Shown piece by piece: positions 46,991 to 59,501 of a stretch of DNA of 64,000 nt (position 1 is its first letter; each line of letters opens with the position of its first letter). The stretch is from Staphylotrichum longicolle (lineage: Eukaryota; Ascomycota; Sordariomycetes; Sordariales; Chaetomiaceae). The stretch lies in assembly GCA_019096155.1 (NCBI GenBank), contig JAHCVI010000004.1, positions 1,674,001 to 1,738,000 on the forward strand. The letters run 5' to 3'. The notes beneath the pieces are model-generated. The model was not told the origin of the DNA. It saw nothing but the letters and a program-made list of their open reading frames with translations, and searched no databases. The position numbers and the translations under genes were made by a program.

Positions 46991-47389
46991 GTTCCGCCTC
47001 TGTTTCTTGCGGCATGCTGTTCCATTACGATACCCCGGTTGTTGTGGATGGATATACCCTTCCGTTTCAACCTGCAAGGGATACGACTTCTATTTTCCTT
47101 TTCATTATCTTGTGTTTTGATCTTTGGCCTTCTGCTGAGCGACGGCGTTGTGTTTTTTTTTAATTATCATGTTGTCTGCTTCATTTATTCACTTGCCACG
47201 ACTCTCGCTACAATCCTTGATTTTCACTTCTTCTTTACTCTCACTACAGGGCTGGCCTCCCTCACGGGACCACGCTGCTACGGAAAATGACTGACGTCTG
47301 TCACGACGGGAAAGGCATTGAGTTACGGTTCATGACCAAACACAAAATATTTATTTTTATCTTTTTCTTTTCTTGATGACTGTTAGACA

Positions 47390-47418
47390 ACACACACACA
47401 CAACAACAACAACAACAA
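47390..47418. repeat. (CA)n(CAA)n microsatellite
   Basis: A CA run passes directly into six CAA units in an intergenic region. Likely length-variable. Confidence 0.85.
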
Positions 47419-48980
47419 CCTTATCAGACACATACACCCAAATACGCACGCACCCATAACACCACACACAGCACCGACGATCTTGTTTGCCATCCATGTT
47501 CTGTTCATGGTGGCGATCAGAGGGCGAACAAGCAAAGGGAAAGGGCGGGATGGGAAGGGGGCGCATGGAATGAGGAATGGGATGGGATGGGAAATGTTGC
47601 GAGAGACGAAACTCGTTTTTCTTTTTTCTTTTCATTTCGCAATGCTACGCATGCCATGCTACGCCACGCTACGCGGTTATGAAGATGAAATGCAGAGCAT
47701 ATAGAAAAAGAGCTGTTTTTTATTCGGTTAGTGTTGCATGGGAACTCGGATAGGGGGGATATTGTCTGATAGGTGGTGCGGCTTTGAAGAGAAGCAGGTC
47801 GTGGTGGTGGTGCTCGAGCTGGAGGGACTGTGAGGTTAATCGAGTTGAATTCAAAACGATTGTTCGACGCTTCTCGGTTTGAGCAGAGAGCATGCCCGAC
47901 TGGGTCATGATGCTGTCTCGGGCTCCGTGGCCTTCACAGCAGCGCCTTTTTTTTTTTTTTATGCTGCTGCCGGGTGGTTTGAGAGCCGTCAAGCAAACTC
48001 TTTGCTGGCCTTCCAGCGAGACTGGGTTCGAAATGAGGAGCCGACTGGCCGTTCTGGGTAACTCCGCCCTCGGAGATTCTCGGGATGCTGCACACCACGC
48101 CCTGCAGCCCATCCCGATTTACCACGGCGAGAAAGCTATGAGATGGAGCTGTGCATTGGTGATTATTCAGCCCATGTTACTTGCGCCAGATTTGAGTACC
48201 TGCAGTTCTCCGGGAGGGAAGTGGCACAATCGAGTTCATGTGCAGTTGGATGGGAAGGGCCGGTGAGCTTAGTGTTAACAATTACAGCCCAGCGAATGAT
48301 GAAAAAAAAGTAGTTGATGATGAATCGAGTAGAGAAGCCATTCAGTGAGTGTTTTCGCGGGTGGTGCGAATCTCTTTTCTCAATGGGATGAGCATCGTGC
48401 ATGGTGAATGACCCCAACCTGATCTCAGGGGGAGCAGATGAGGACCTTCCAAAAAACGATTGACAGGGGCTGATTGACAGGGGCAGCGCGCTGCGGTGCG
48501 GACCCCTTGGCGAACGCGTTGGGCGATGACGTCGATCAGAAGACCGGCACCTGCTTTCGTCTCTCGGCTGCAGCATGGCGCGATCTGGCGATAGCTCCTC
48601 AGTGAAAGCTGACCATTTCGGGCGTGATGCATCAAGCAAGTATTGTCGAGTTACACCGCAACTTTGATGCATCGCATCTCCTTGGAAGCGTACCTTGCGG
48701 GTTCCTGGATTGGCGTCATGCTCTCTTTCTTCATGTCCTCAGCGACACAGGAAGGGTTGGGCCGTTGAGGTGTTTGGGGAGTGGAGATGGGCAGTGGAGC
48801 GATGCGGCAGCGTTGCGATAAGGGCGGAGAAAGCGTGAGGAAGCGATGCAAACGACGGGAGTATTCGTTCAGTCGCTCAATGACTGTGTGACTTTGAGAA
48901 CTGACCGTGCGAGGTCGCCCTTTATTGACTGCTCAAACCGCCCGGACGAACTATTCGAGCTGTTTGCCCCTCCCTGCCCT

Positions 48981-49005
48981 GGTCTGGTCTGGTCTGGCTT
49001 GGTCT
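48981..49005. repeat. GGTCT tandem repeat, five units
   Basis: Five 5-base units, the fourth being GGCTT. Intergenic, about 800 bases upstream of polyubiquitin. Confidence 0.75.
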
Positions 49006-49669
49006 CAGGTGACCCTCTCAGGCCGCGGAGGCGGCTGAAAGACCTGGCGAGTTCTGCTGACCACAGACTTTTGTCGCCTGAAGCTTTTCAGGGACCGCAA
49101 TCCGAGCTCTCTTTCTGTCGTTAAACTCAAGGGACAACAAGGGGTGGATCTGAACGCCCTCGTCAACGTGGGCTCCTGGCACACTCTTGCCGACCACGTC
49201 ACCGGCCTCGCCAGGCTTATCGGAAAATGCGGGGGAGGAGCTGAGGCCGTGCCGACAGGGGCCGGGGTGGCTCGGCAAAGGCGGAGCGGTGATGAGAAAG
49301 CCAGGCGTCAAACTCAGGAACACGCCGAGGCAGAGACTTCACAATGAGAAGGACCGGTTGTCCAGATCTCCTAGTCTCTCTTGAAAGAAGGCTGAAGAAT
49401 GTTTTGACCATTTCTGAAATCATTTGCCTGCTTATTCAGCTTTCTGCAAGTGGCAAGAAAGGACCGTTCGGCGAGGCTGTCACTTTTGCCCCACTTGTCG
49501 TATCCGCCTGACTGGCCCATTCTGGGCGTTTCGCTCCACTTCTCTGTGCTCGCATTGACCACTGGGCGGTGGTTGCGCCTTCCTGACGCATTCACAGCCA
49601 CCCCGCTCCGGGCGGCAGCCTGGCTGCCACTGCCAACCTGCCTCGCCCGACCCAACTGCTATTTAAGCC

Positions 49670-49676
49670 TTGCCAG
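49670..49676 (+). promoter_or_regulatory. TATA-like element of the polyubiquitin gene
   Basis: TATTTAA about 135 bases upstream of the UBI4 start, followed by a pyrimidine-rich leader. Stress-inducible polyubiquitin genes usually have a TATA box, which fits, but no test is possible here. Confidence 0.45.
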
Positions 49677-49810
49677 CTTCCTTCTCCAACCCAGATCCTT
49701 CTTTTCCTCAAACATCATCCACCTTCTCACTCTGCCATCGCCAGGCACCCATCGAGCAGCATATCAACGACCACTCGAGCACTCAAGACCATCAGCAACT
49801 CTTGCCCAAC

Positions 49811-50811
<1,001 letters not shown>

Positions 50812-51418
50812 GCGGCGGGTTGAGGCGATGCTTTACACAGTAGCGGTTTTGGGACGGTCAGGCAACGGTGACCGCATGGTTTGGGTTTTCTAGCATTACG
50901 ACACGAATATGAAGATACCAGTAGACTCGATTGAGTCTACCCTCCAAAACTGTCATTGTGCATCTGCTTTGTGAAGAGTGATTGTCGAAACAACGTCTCC
51001 ATTCCAGCTGTAAGTGGTGGCGTGGTGGGGTAATCCGTTTTCGGAGCGGCGCCAACGCTGCGACCCTGCAACTGCATGGTGGATGGATGGAGAGCCTGAG
51101 AAGCTTTCTCCATCTTCGTCTCTTTTTTCTGTTGGCCGCACTACTTTGAAGAAGTAATGAACGAATGATCCAGAATGCAGCTTGTTGGAAGAGACCGCAA
51201 GCTTCGAGAAGCAGAGCCTCTTTTACCTCCGTGACCTCCCCTCAAAAATATTGCCACTACTTCATTCATCCATCCCCATTATCCTACCCAACTGCTCCGC
51301 CTGCATTTTGCAAACACGAAACGCTTTGCAACCGGCTCCTTGGGCAGCCCATCACAAGGCCTAGCCCAGGTCGACGGCAAAGTGACCTTCCTACTCACCT
51401 AAAGCCAACTCTGCTGCT
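50812..51418. other. intergenic
   Basis: About 600 bases holding the polyubiquitin 3' UTR and the promoter of the next gene. An imperfect inverted motif (AGACTCGATTGAGTCT, 50924-50939) could form a short hairpin. Nothing else seen. Confidence 0.5.
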
Positions 51419-53929
51419 ATGCCACCATACTATTACCACCTCAAATTCGAGCTGTACGCGACGCCCGACCCGACTGCCACTACCGCGGGCAACAGCCCCA
51501 GTACGACCACCAGGGACGATATCTGGGTCCCCCCGCCGGGCGCGAGCATATTTGACGACTTGCCGGCCCATCCGCGAAGCCGACGACAACAACAACAGCA
51601 ACAACAAGAACGCCCGACAACGACCGCGAAGCCGAAGCCAGCACCGAAACAGAAGCCTGCACAGCGCTGGGCACAGTGGGGCGTCCACTACGACGACGAC
51701 GACGACGTCGGCCGAGGCAGCGGCGGTGGCGGTAACGATCGCCGGCGCGAGAGCGCGTACGCTGCGGCCGCGGGGAATACAAGGGTGATTGACTGTGGCA
51801 CCCAGAGGGGGAGGGCGCACGATACCGCCGCTTTCGCCGATCCTGCTGCTCCTTCTGCCGTAGACGCAAGAGGTGGATTAGCGGTTGGCGGGGGCGTTAA
51901 CGCCGGGTTTGGTACCAGCAGCACCACTACCACCGCCACCGCCAGCTACAGCCCCGGGGTGCTGCGGCGCGGTGAGAGGCTGCAGCGGACAGAACGGTCG
52001 CCGCCGCCGACGGTTGCGGACGGGATTGGGCCCGGGAAGGCGGTGAGGGACTGGAGGTTTTGGGAGGGTGCGGATCGAGAGTTTTGATATCGGTGGTGGT
52101 GGTAACGGGTACAACGTTGAGGAGATGGCGGGAAAATGGATGGAGGAGGAGGAGGAGGTGGTGGTGGTGGCGAGGCCACGCCTGCGGCGAGCCTGGGGCC
52201 GAATCTGGGCGGGATGGGCCTGGCGACCAAGGCGAGGTATGTCCCGCTCGGGACAAAGAATACAGAGGCTGGCTGGGGTGTGGTGCATCTACAGAGAGGC
52301 GGACGAGGCGAGTGCGTTGGGGGAGCTGCCAGGGTCGACGGACGGGCCCGGAGAGGGGAACAGTAAAGATCAGGGGGTGGGGATGGAGGCGAGGGGAGGG
52401 TACGATCCTGTGTATCCCGGCGGTTCCTAGCTACATGTCCCCGAGCGACTTTCTTGGGTTCATTGGCGAGAAGTGGAGAGGGTACGTCAGTCACTACCGG
52501 ATGGTTATGACCAGCAGGATGAACCGGTACATGGTCTTGATGAAGTTTTGGGATTACAGAAGGGCAAGGGAGTGGAAGAAAGAGTTTGACGGCAAGCCGT
52601 TTGACAGTGTAGAGGTGAGTTATGGGCTTTGTCGGTTTGTGTTGGGCTAGTGCTGACCATTCTTTGGCAGACTGAGATTTGCCATGTCACGTTTATCAAG
52701 TCGATCACGGTCGAGACACCCAGTCAGACCAGCACTCAGAGGAAGCATTCTGAGGGTAGTAACGACCGCTTCTCGCCTACTTCCCCCATGGCCAACTCGC
52801 TCAAACCATTCCCGCCACCGACTCCGAACCTCCTCGAGCTTCCTACGTGCGCGGTATGCCTCGAACGCATGGACAACACGGCCGGTCTGATGACAATACT
52901 GTGCCAACATGTCTTCCATTGCACATGTTTACAGACTTGGAAAGGCTCGGGCTGTCCTGTTTGCCGGGCGACCAACCCGAAGCCCAATCACGAGCACTAC
53001 GACCCAAACAACCCGTACTCACAGCCCTTTGGTTCCGGCGTAGCCAACATCTGCAACAACTGCAACTGCACCGACGACCTCTGGATCTGCCTCATCTGCG
53101 GCAACGTCGGCTGCGGGCGTTACAACGGCGGTCATGCCAAGGAGCACTGGAAGCGGACGGCGCACAGCTTCAGCCTCGAGCTCGAAACGCAGCACGTCTG
53201 GGACTACGCGGGCGACATGTGGGTGCACCGGCTGATCCGCGACAAGGGCGACGGCAAGATCGTCGAGCTGCCACGGAACAACAACACCAACGACCAGCGC
53301 CAATACGGTGCCGGGCCGCCCGGAGGGACCGCCCAAGAAGACGTCGTCCCGCGCGCCAAGCTCGACAACATCGGCATGGAGTACACGCACCTTCTCACTA
53401 GCCAGCTCGAGAGCCAGCGCGTCTACTTTGAGGAGATGGTCAACAAGGCGGCGGACAAGGCGGCCAAGGCGTCGGCGGCGGCCGAGTCGGCGTCGGCGCA
53501 AGCGACCGAGGCGCTCAGGCAGCTCGCGGCGCTGCGGGACGAGCACCGCGTGCTCAAGGACGAGACGGTGCCGTCGCTGGAGCGCGAGGTGGCGCGCGAG
53601 AAGACGCGGGCGGCCAAGTCGGCGGAGCTGGCACGGAGCCTGGGCAAGGCGCTGCAGGAGGAGAAGGAGGTGAGCGCGGGGTTGATGAAGCGGATCGAGC
53701 ACCTCAAGGGCGAGGCAGAGGGCACGGCTCAGGCGGTCGAGCAGCTGAAGGCGGAGAATGAGGAGCTCAAGGAGATGAACCGGGACCTGACCATGTTCAT
53801 CAGCGGGCAGGAGAAGCTGAGGGAGCTGGAGAAGGAGGGGCTGGTGGGGGAGGGCGAGCTGGAGGACGGGACGGTGGGGGTTGCGGAGGGAGTGGCGGGC
53901 GGAGGAAGGGGAAGGGAAGGAAGAAGTGA
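51419..53929 (+). CDS. ETP1: BRAP2/ETP1-type RING ubiquitin ligase, frame broken at several points
   Basis: Relative of human BRAP (IMP) and yeast Etp1. The N-terminus MPPYYYHLKFELYATPDP is typical. A BRAP2 domain follows (ILCIPAVPSYMSPSDFLGF, MNRYMVLMKFW), then a 56-nt intron (52615-52670), a RING finger (LPTCAVCLERMDNTAGLMTI, LCQHVFHCTCLQTWKGSGCP), a UBP zinc finger (ICNNCNCTDDLWICLICGN, GCGRYNGGHAKEHW) and a long Ala/Glu-rich coiled coil. The zinc-finger exon is clean. Between 52050 and 52400 the coding frame changes four times: at TTTT 52058-52061, in the G-rich stretch about 52140-52200, near 52284 and near 52380. A further shift near 53904 would give the short basic family ending and a stop at 53927-53929; as sequenced, the frame runs on into non-coding sequence. 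The gene is clearly present, but no intact protein can be read. Confidence 0.8.
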
Positions 53930-55856
53930 GCGGTGGGGATGGAGGGCTTCTGGATGTTGGTCAAGCAGACAAGAAAGGTGTATACCAAATCCAACCATCA
54001 CAATCGGCGCATCTCCTTCCCGATCCTCTTCATTCTTTCTAATCCTTTTCTTTTCTTCCTTCTCTAATAAGTCTTCCTTGGATGATATCTCGCACTGCTC
54101 ACAAGGACATAGAATGCCCTATTCCCTATTTGGGCGTACGGGCTTTTCTTTGGCCAGATTGTTCACAGTCCCTGATTGTTATCCGTTGGCCATAATAAGC
54201 CCCTCCTCCGCCACCGCAGCACCTTCAACATCCGAGTCGTTGCTTGGCAAGACCATCTTGACATGTCACATGCAAATTTGACAATGCTCGATGCGATCTG
54301 GTTACCTCCCGAGTGGGTAAGGTGAGATGCCGGTGGAGACAAGCATCGGCCCTGTCAGGGGACTTTGGCTTGGCAAGACCCCGAGCGGCTGGCCACGGCC
54401 ACACCGAACACCGAAAGTGCCCTGAACGGACCGAGGGACGGACGAACGCGTTCGGCTCTCGTAAGATACAACCCGCGGATTTTGTAGCATATGCAATGGA
54501 TTGTGGCGGTAGCGCGGTGTGGCCAGGCCCGACTGCTCAATCTTGTGGTCGACGAAGCGGACGAAAACAGATCTGGGGGATTGCCATTCCATCTCCATCC
54601 CCCGGGGTTCAGGACTCGGGCTGACCTTGTCTGAGCTTGTCCAATGATTCACGTTTAGACCCGGCCCCGGATGACGCTACCAGAGCAATAGATTGCTGTG
54701 TCCAGGGAAGCACCCCGCAAGAGGAGGGGTTGACATGATAGACGCCCGAAAACTAGCCGGTTTGCATGTCGTGCGAGAACGGCTCCGAGATGCCTGCGTA
54801 TTCTCTCACTCGTTTGGCGAATTGTTGAGAAATTCCATCCACGCCTTTCCAAACTCGGGCTGGCGCCGAACATGCAGCTGGGCTTCCAGGTTCTGCTTGG
54901 CTGCTTGGATTCGCCGCATTCTGTTTTGACACACCACGAGCGCACCAAGCGGCGTGCGCATGCGGGCAGCCAGACGTGTGGCAGGACATTCCACCGATGC
55001 CTCGAATCCTAGCCCGTCGCTGAGAGCTGCACCATCTGCCCAATCGAGGACAGCCAAGACCGTCCAAGCTCCACTGTGGCTCCCCTGGGGGTGGCGCCGC
55101 TGTGTGCAGATGGACGAGATGGGCGCACCGAGACGCCCGGGCCAACGGCTCAGCAGCTGGAGCTTGGGGGAGGCGGTGGGGATGACATCGTTGGGTTCCA
55201 CATATTTTTCTGAGGTGGTGCTGGTCGGCAATGGGGCCGTGCTTCTCTCCCTCGTGGTTGAGCATTCCAGCCTTTCCCGCGGACCGGTCTGCGAGTCTCG
55301 TGTGCTGGCCGTTTCCAACCTCGCCTTCTGCTCGAAACTCGGAATACCCCTCACCTGGCGTTGTCCTAATATAATCCCGTTATCTTGTGTGCCTGCAGCT
55401 TCCTGGGGCTCTGCCGCTCTCTGATACCCTTGCCCCACCATCCCATCCAACGGCTTTCGCGTGTGACGGACCGTTCCTTGCGACACCGAACCAACTCGAA
55501 CTCGATACGAGATTGCGGCTTAATCTCAAACCACGCCAACCAGACCCCCGACCAGCTGCTGTCGCCTCGAGCGTTTTAAGAACCAAAGCAAGCCAATTGA
55601 GCCACCAGTCGCAGTGCCCAACCTCGTCTGTCACTGGGGAATGACAGCGCGCCTGCAAAAAAGATAACGACCGCTACCTAGAGTCCTGATAGACGAGACG
55701 AGCTACGCGGCTCCCCTCCTTGGACCCGGAGCTCTTTTCAATGCAGATTCAGAGGTAACGAGCAGCATAAAACAACACAAGCGTGCCAGAGGAGCTCTTC
55801 TTTGCTTCCCTTGCCTGCACAATACACCCACGACTTCTCGAGGCGAGCCGAGCCAC
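53930..55856. other. intergenic, 1.9 kb
   Basis: 3' flank of the ETP1-like gene and promoter of the acyltransferase. Frames across 54.8-55.5 kb are open on both strands but lack features. No RNA gene seen. Confidence 0.5.
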
Positions 55857-58315
55857 ATGTCCGAGGAAACATCACGGGCAGCTCAGCAGGGCGCAGGCTC
55901 GCGAGCCGCCGCGAAGGAGCTCTACCCCATGAGCAACTGGAAGTACGACAGCGTCCTGTGGACCATGTCTATTCTGGCCGATCTCTTCTTCCGCGAGGTT
56001 CATCCCCGGGCGCCTGGAAGGTCCCCGTCATGGACCCATTCTCTTCGTCGCTGCTCCCATGCCAACCAGGTAGGCACTGCCACCCTCTCTGCCTCAAGCT
56101 GCGAACTAACAATGCCTTGTATGGTAGTTCGTTGATGCGCTCATCCTGCAGCGGACACTCAAGCTGGAGGTGAAACGTCGGGTCGCCTTGCTTATCGCAC
56201 AAAAGTCGGTACACGGATTTATTGGGTGGGCGTCTCGTCAGGTTGGCTGCGTTCCTGTCGGCCGGGCCCAAGATTACGCGAAACCCGGCCCGGGCACCAT
56301 CTACCTCCCAGACCCCATCAATGATCCGACTCTTGTCCGCGGAGTCGGCACCGACTTTGAGAAGCAGGCCGAAGTTGGTGGCATCATCTTCCTTCCATCG
56401 ATCAAGGGTCAGAGCGGCGCGAGCATCGACATTGCGGCCGTTATCGGGCCCGAGGAGCTTCGGATCAAGCGTCCCGTCGCCGACAAGCTTGCCCTCACGC
56501 AACTGACTGCTCGCGACGACATCGACAGCAAGGGCAAGTTCCAAAACAAGGACGTCCATGGCCCAAAGCCCGGGTATCAGGGGACCAAGTACAAGCTCGC
56601 TCCTCACATTGACCAATCCAAGGTTTACCAGGCCGTCTTTGACCGGCTCAGGTCCGGTGGGTGCGTCGGCATTTTCCCAGAGGGAGGGAGCCACGACCGC
56701 ACCGAGCTGCTTCCGCTGAAGGCCGGTGTGGCCATCATGGCTTTGGGGGCTCTCGCTGAAGCCCCCGACTGCGGTCTCAGAATCGTTCCGGTTGGCATGA
56801 ACTACTTCCACGCCCACAAGTTTCGTTCGCGGGCCGTCGTCGAGTTTGGCCCTCCGTTTGAGGTCCCCGCGAAGCTTGTGCATATGTACAAGAATGACCA
56901 GAGGAGAGACGCGATTGGCCAGCTTCTCGATATGGTGCACGCTTCCCTGAGCGCCGTCACCGTCTCGGCCCCTGACTACGACACCCTGATGGTCATCCAG
57001 GCCGCCAGGAGGCTGTACAACCCGACCGGCAAGAAGCTCCCCCTTCCCGTGGTCGTCGAGCTCAACCGCCGGCTGGCCCTGGGCTATGAGAGATACAAGG
57101 ATGACGAGCGCATCGTCAAGCTGAAGGAGTCGGTCGCAAAGTACAATCGCCAGCTTCGATATCTCAACATTCGCGACCACCAGGTCGAGTACGGCAAAAT
57201 GTCGTGGTTCACGGTCGTGTTTACCTTTGTTTACCGACTCATCAAGCTCCTCATCTTGTCCGCGGGCGTGCTTCCGGGCCTCATCCTCTTCGCCCCTGTC
57301 TTCATCGCGACAAAATACATTAGCCATCAAAAGGCAAAGATCGCTCTCGCCGGCTCGACGGTCAAGATTCAGGGCAAGGACGTCATTGCGACATGGAAGC
57401 TGCTCGTCTCGATGGCCTTCGCACCAATTCTCTACAATATCTACACATCCATCACCGCCTACCGGGTCTACCAGGACCGGCTCGGCGGCCGCGTCCCCGA
57501 GTGGGTGCCCATCTGGGCCGTGTTTCTCGCCGGCTGGATCTTCTTCCCCGCCATCACCTTCGCAGCCCTGCGCTTCGGCGAAGTGGGTATGGACATACTC
57601 AAGTCGCTCCGCCCGCTGGCCCTCTGCATAGATCCTACCTCCAGCTACAACATCGCCCAGCTCCGCGAGCAACGCGCCCTGCTCAGCGCCCAAGTCACGG
57701 ACGTGATCAACACCATCGGCCCCGAAATGTTCCCTGACTTTGAACACACCCGCCTCATCTTCGACTCGCACCGCCGCGTCCCATCCAACGACTCGGTCGC
57801 GTCCATGAACCACGAAGGCGCCGCCGCCGCCGGCGGGCCGTCGCCCACCTCCCCGACGCGCCCCACCCTCCACTCCCGCAGCCACAGCGGCGCGTCCTCC
57901 CCGGGCGCCAGCGGCGCGGCAGCCCGCTCGTCTCGCGCCGCAGCACCACGCAGTCGAGCCGCGCATCCCACGCAACGAGTCGTTCAGCAACATCGGCCAG
58001 GCACCGCTCTTCGCCACGCGCCCCCGAGCGCAGCCGCAGCCGGAGCAGCAGTGCCGGCGGTGGACTGAGCGGGTCCTCGGCCGGGTTCCCCGTGGGCGGG
58101 TTCACGAGCCTGGACAGCAAGGAGGGGTTTGCGCACGCGAACCGCAAGATCCGCGAGGCGATGCGCGAGAGGGCGAGCTGAGGCGGCGGCAGAGCGAGAA
58201 GAGGATTATGGCGCTCGGCGAGGGGGATGGGTTGACGAGCGACGAAGGGGAGAGCGTGGCGAGTGTGGGGAGCAGGGAGGCGGGGGATTATGAGGAGGCG
58301 AGGAAGGAGAAGTGA
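55857..58315 (+). CDS. SCT1: glycerol-3-phosphate acyltransferase (Sct1/Gpt2-like), frame damaged
   Basis: Catalyses the first acylation in phospholipid and triacylglycerol synthesis at the ER. Exon 1 (55857-56069, from MSEETSRAAQ) and exon 2 (from 56128; 58-nt intron) join in frame at HANQ|FVD, the active-site His...Asp motif. Other motifs: VALLIAQKSVHGFIGWASRQ, INDPTLVRGVGTDF, GGIIFLPSIKG, GIFPEGGSHDRTELLPLKAG. Two or three membrane segments lie near 57200-57330 and 57400-57560. Three single-base losses in homopolymers (GGG 56008, CCCC 56023, CCC 56056) scramble about 17 residues before HANQ but restore frame. Two more (GG 57918, GGG 58171) truncate the C-terminus at 58068 as sequenced. Matching frames continue to a stop at 58313-58315 with a Ser-rich, then charged tail, so I place the true end there. 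Confidence 0.88.
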
Positions 58316-58470
58316 AGGGGATTTGAAGGAGGTTGAGGTGTCTTGGGTTAGTTGGGCGGATGGATGGGAGCGTTGATCTCAGTTCCTGGCTATGGCTATG
58401 GAATCTCTTTCTTTTTGTTTTGGGCGGCTGGCTGTTATTTCTTCTTTACGTTTACCAAAAAGGGGCTTGG

Positions 58471-58500
58471 GCGGGAGCAGGCGGGAGCAGGCGGGAGCAC
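58471..58500. repeat. 10-bp tandem repeat, three units
   Basis: Three consecutive copies of gcgggagcag (last base of the third differs), in the 3' flank of the acyltransferase gene. Confidence 0.85.
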
Positions 58501-59409
58501 TGGATGGATTTGTCTCTTGATCTCAACAGGCTAATTTCCCTGTGTACATGCCAAAGATCGCGATGACTTTTGTCTTCTACTAGTGAGTGCGGAATGGGGT
58601 TAATCGTTTCCAAAGGACACACTGTCCCGACTCTCTCCACCTTTTCTGTGTGTGAAACCGACTCATAACAGGATGGATGCCTTGGTGTATTTAGGTACCT
58701 TACTGTAACCATCCTCGTCGTTTCTCAGTCACTCGATCAATCAATCAATCAATCTGATAAGTGGGCTGGCTTATGATGGATGGGGGCGACCCCCCTGACC
58801 CGGCTCCTCATGCAGCAAAGCCGCGAATCATTACGCAATGCCTGCGCAAGCTGCCGTCATGGGCTAATGGATAGTGTACACAGTAGTGAAGTGCCCTTTG
58901 TCGCTGCGCCCGGATGATGCGTGGGGAGAAAGGGTTGATGTGGGATTCCCGCTCGGCGTTACGAGGAGAGGGTTTGCCGGGTTGGTTTTGGGAGGGGGCT
59001 AATCTGAAGATGGTGCGTTGCTCGGGTTTACATTGGAATGTCTGTTTTAGAAGGGCTGTGGTCGAGGTGGATTGGTGCCGGTGAGGCATCGTTCGTTGGA
59101 GTTGAAGAGAGCTTCAAGCGGTTTGCATGTCTCAATGCCGCAAACGAACTTTTTCTTTTTTTTTTCTCTTGACACAACTTCCTTGGTTGTTGTTGGGGTT
59201 GACCACCAAAGCTCCAGGGGCCACCCGGGGATAAGCCCCGCCTTGTTGCTTGGGAGTGCTTGCTGGATGGAGCTCTGCAGCTGTCCCGCAGCTTGGCCCG
59301 GTAGCTCCGACTAGAAACCCCGACCAGGGATACCGGACCACGGAATCGGCGATTTTGGGATTTCCCTTCTTTTAGCGCCACCGTCCCGTCCCGCCGGGCG
59401 GGTTCGGCC

Positions 59410-59427
59410 AGCTCCAGCTCCAGCTCC
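59410..59427. repeat. agctcc triple repeat
   Basis: Three perfect 6-base units about 75 bases upstream of the next start codon, probably in its promoter or leader. Confidence 0.75.
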
Positions 59428-59501
59428 AGCACAGCTCACCCGGTCTCTCTCGTTTCTCTCAGCACCACGTAGCGGCTACGGGGAAATAGGGCAGCGTCAA
59501 A

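Larger units (their letters stand above)
46991..49810. other. intergenic, 2.8 kb
   Basis: 3' flank of the factor gene and the polyubiquitin promoter. It contains a CA/CAA microsatellite (47390-47418), imperfect repeats of a gctacgc motif (47643-47677), T-rich tracts and a GGTCT repeat (48981-49005). No gene recognised. Confidence 0.5.
58316..59501. other. intergenic, 1.2 kb
   Basis: Between the acyltransferase and the Apd1/Aim32-family gene. Contains a 10-bp triple repeat (58471-58500), a tcaa run (58737-58753) and an agctcc triple repeat (59410-59427). No gene seen. Confidence 0.5.

Noticed and set aside
48020..48060. GGGTTCGAAATGAG considered as a tRNA T arm
   Set aside because: No matching acceptor or anticodon stems could be drawn around it.
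55969..58017. 682-codon open frame on the minus strand
   Set aside because: Exactly antisense to the acyltransferase exon, with no motif of its own; GC-rich codon use in the real gene leaves the opposite strand open.
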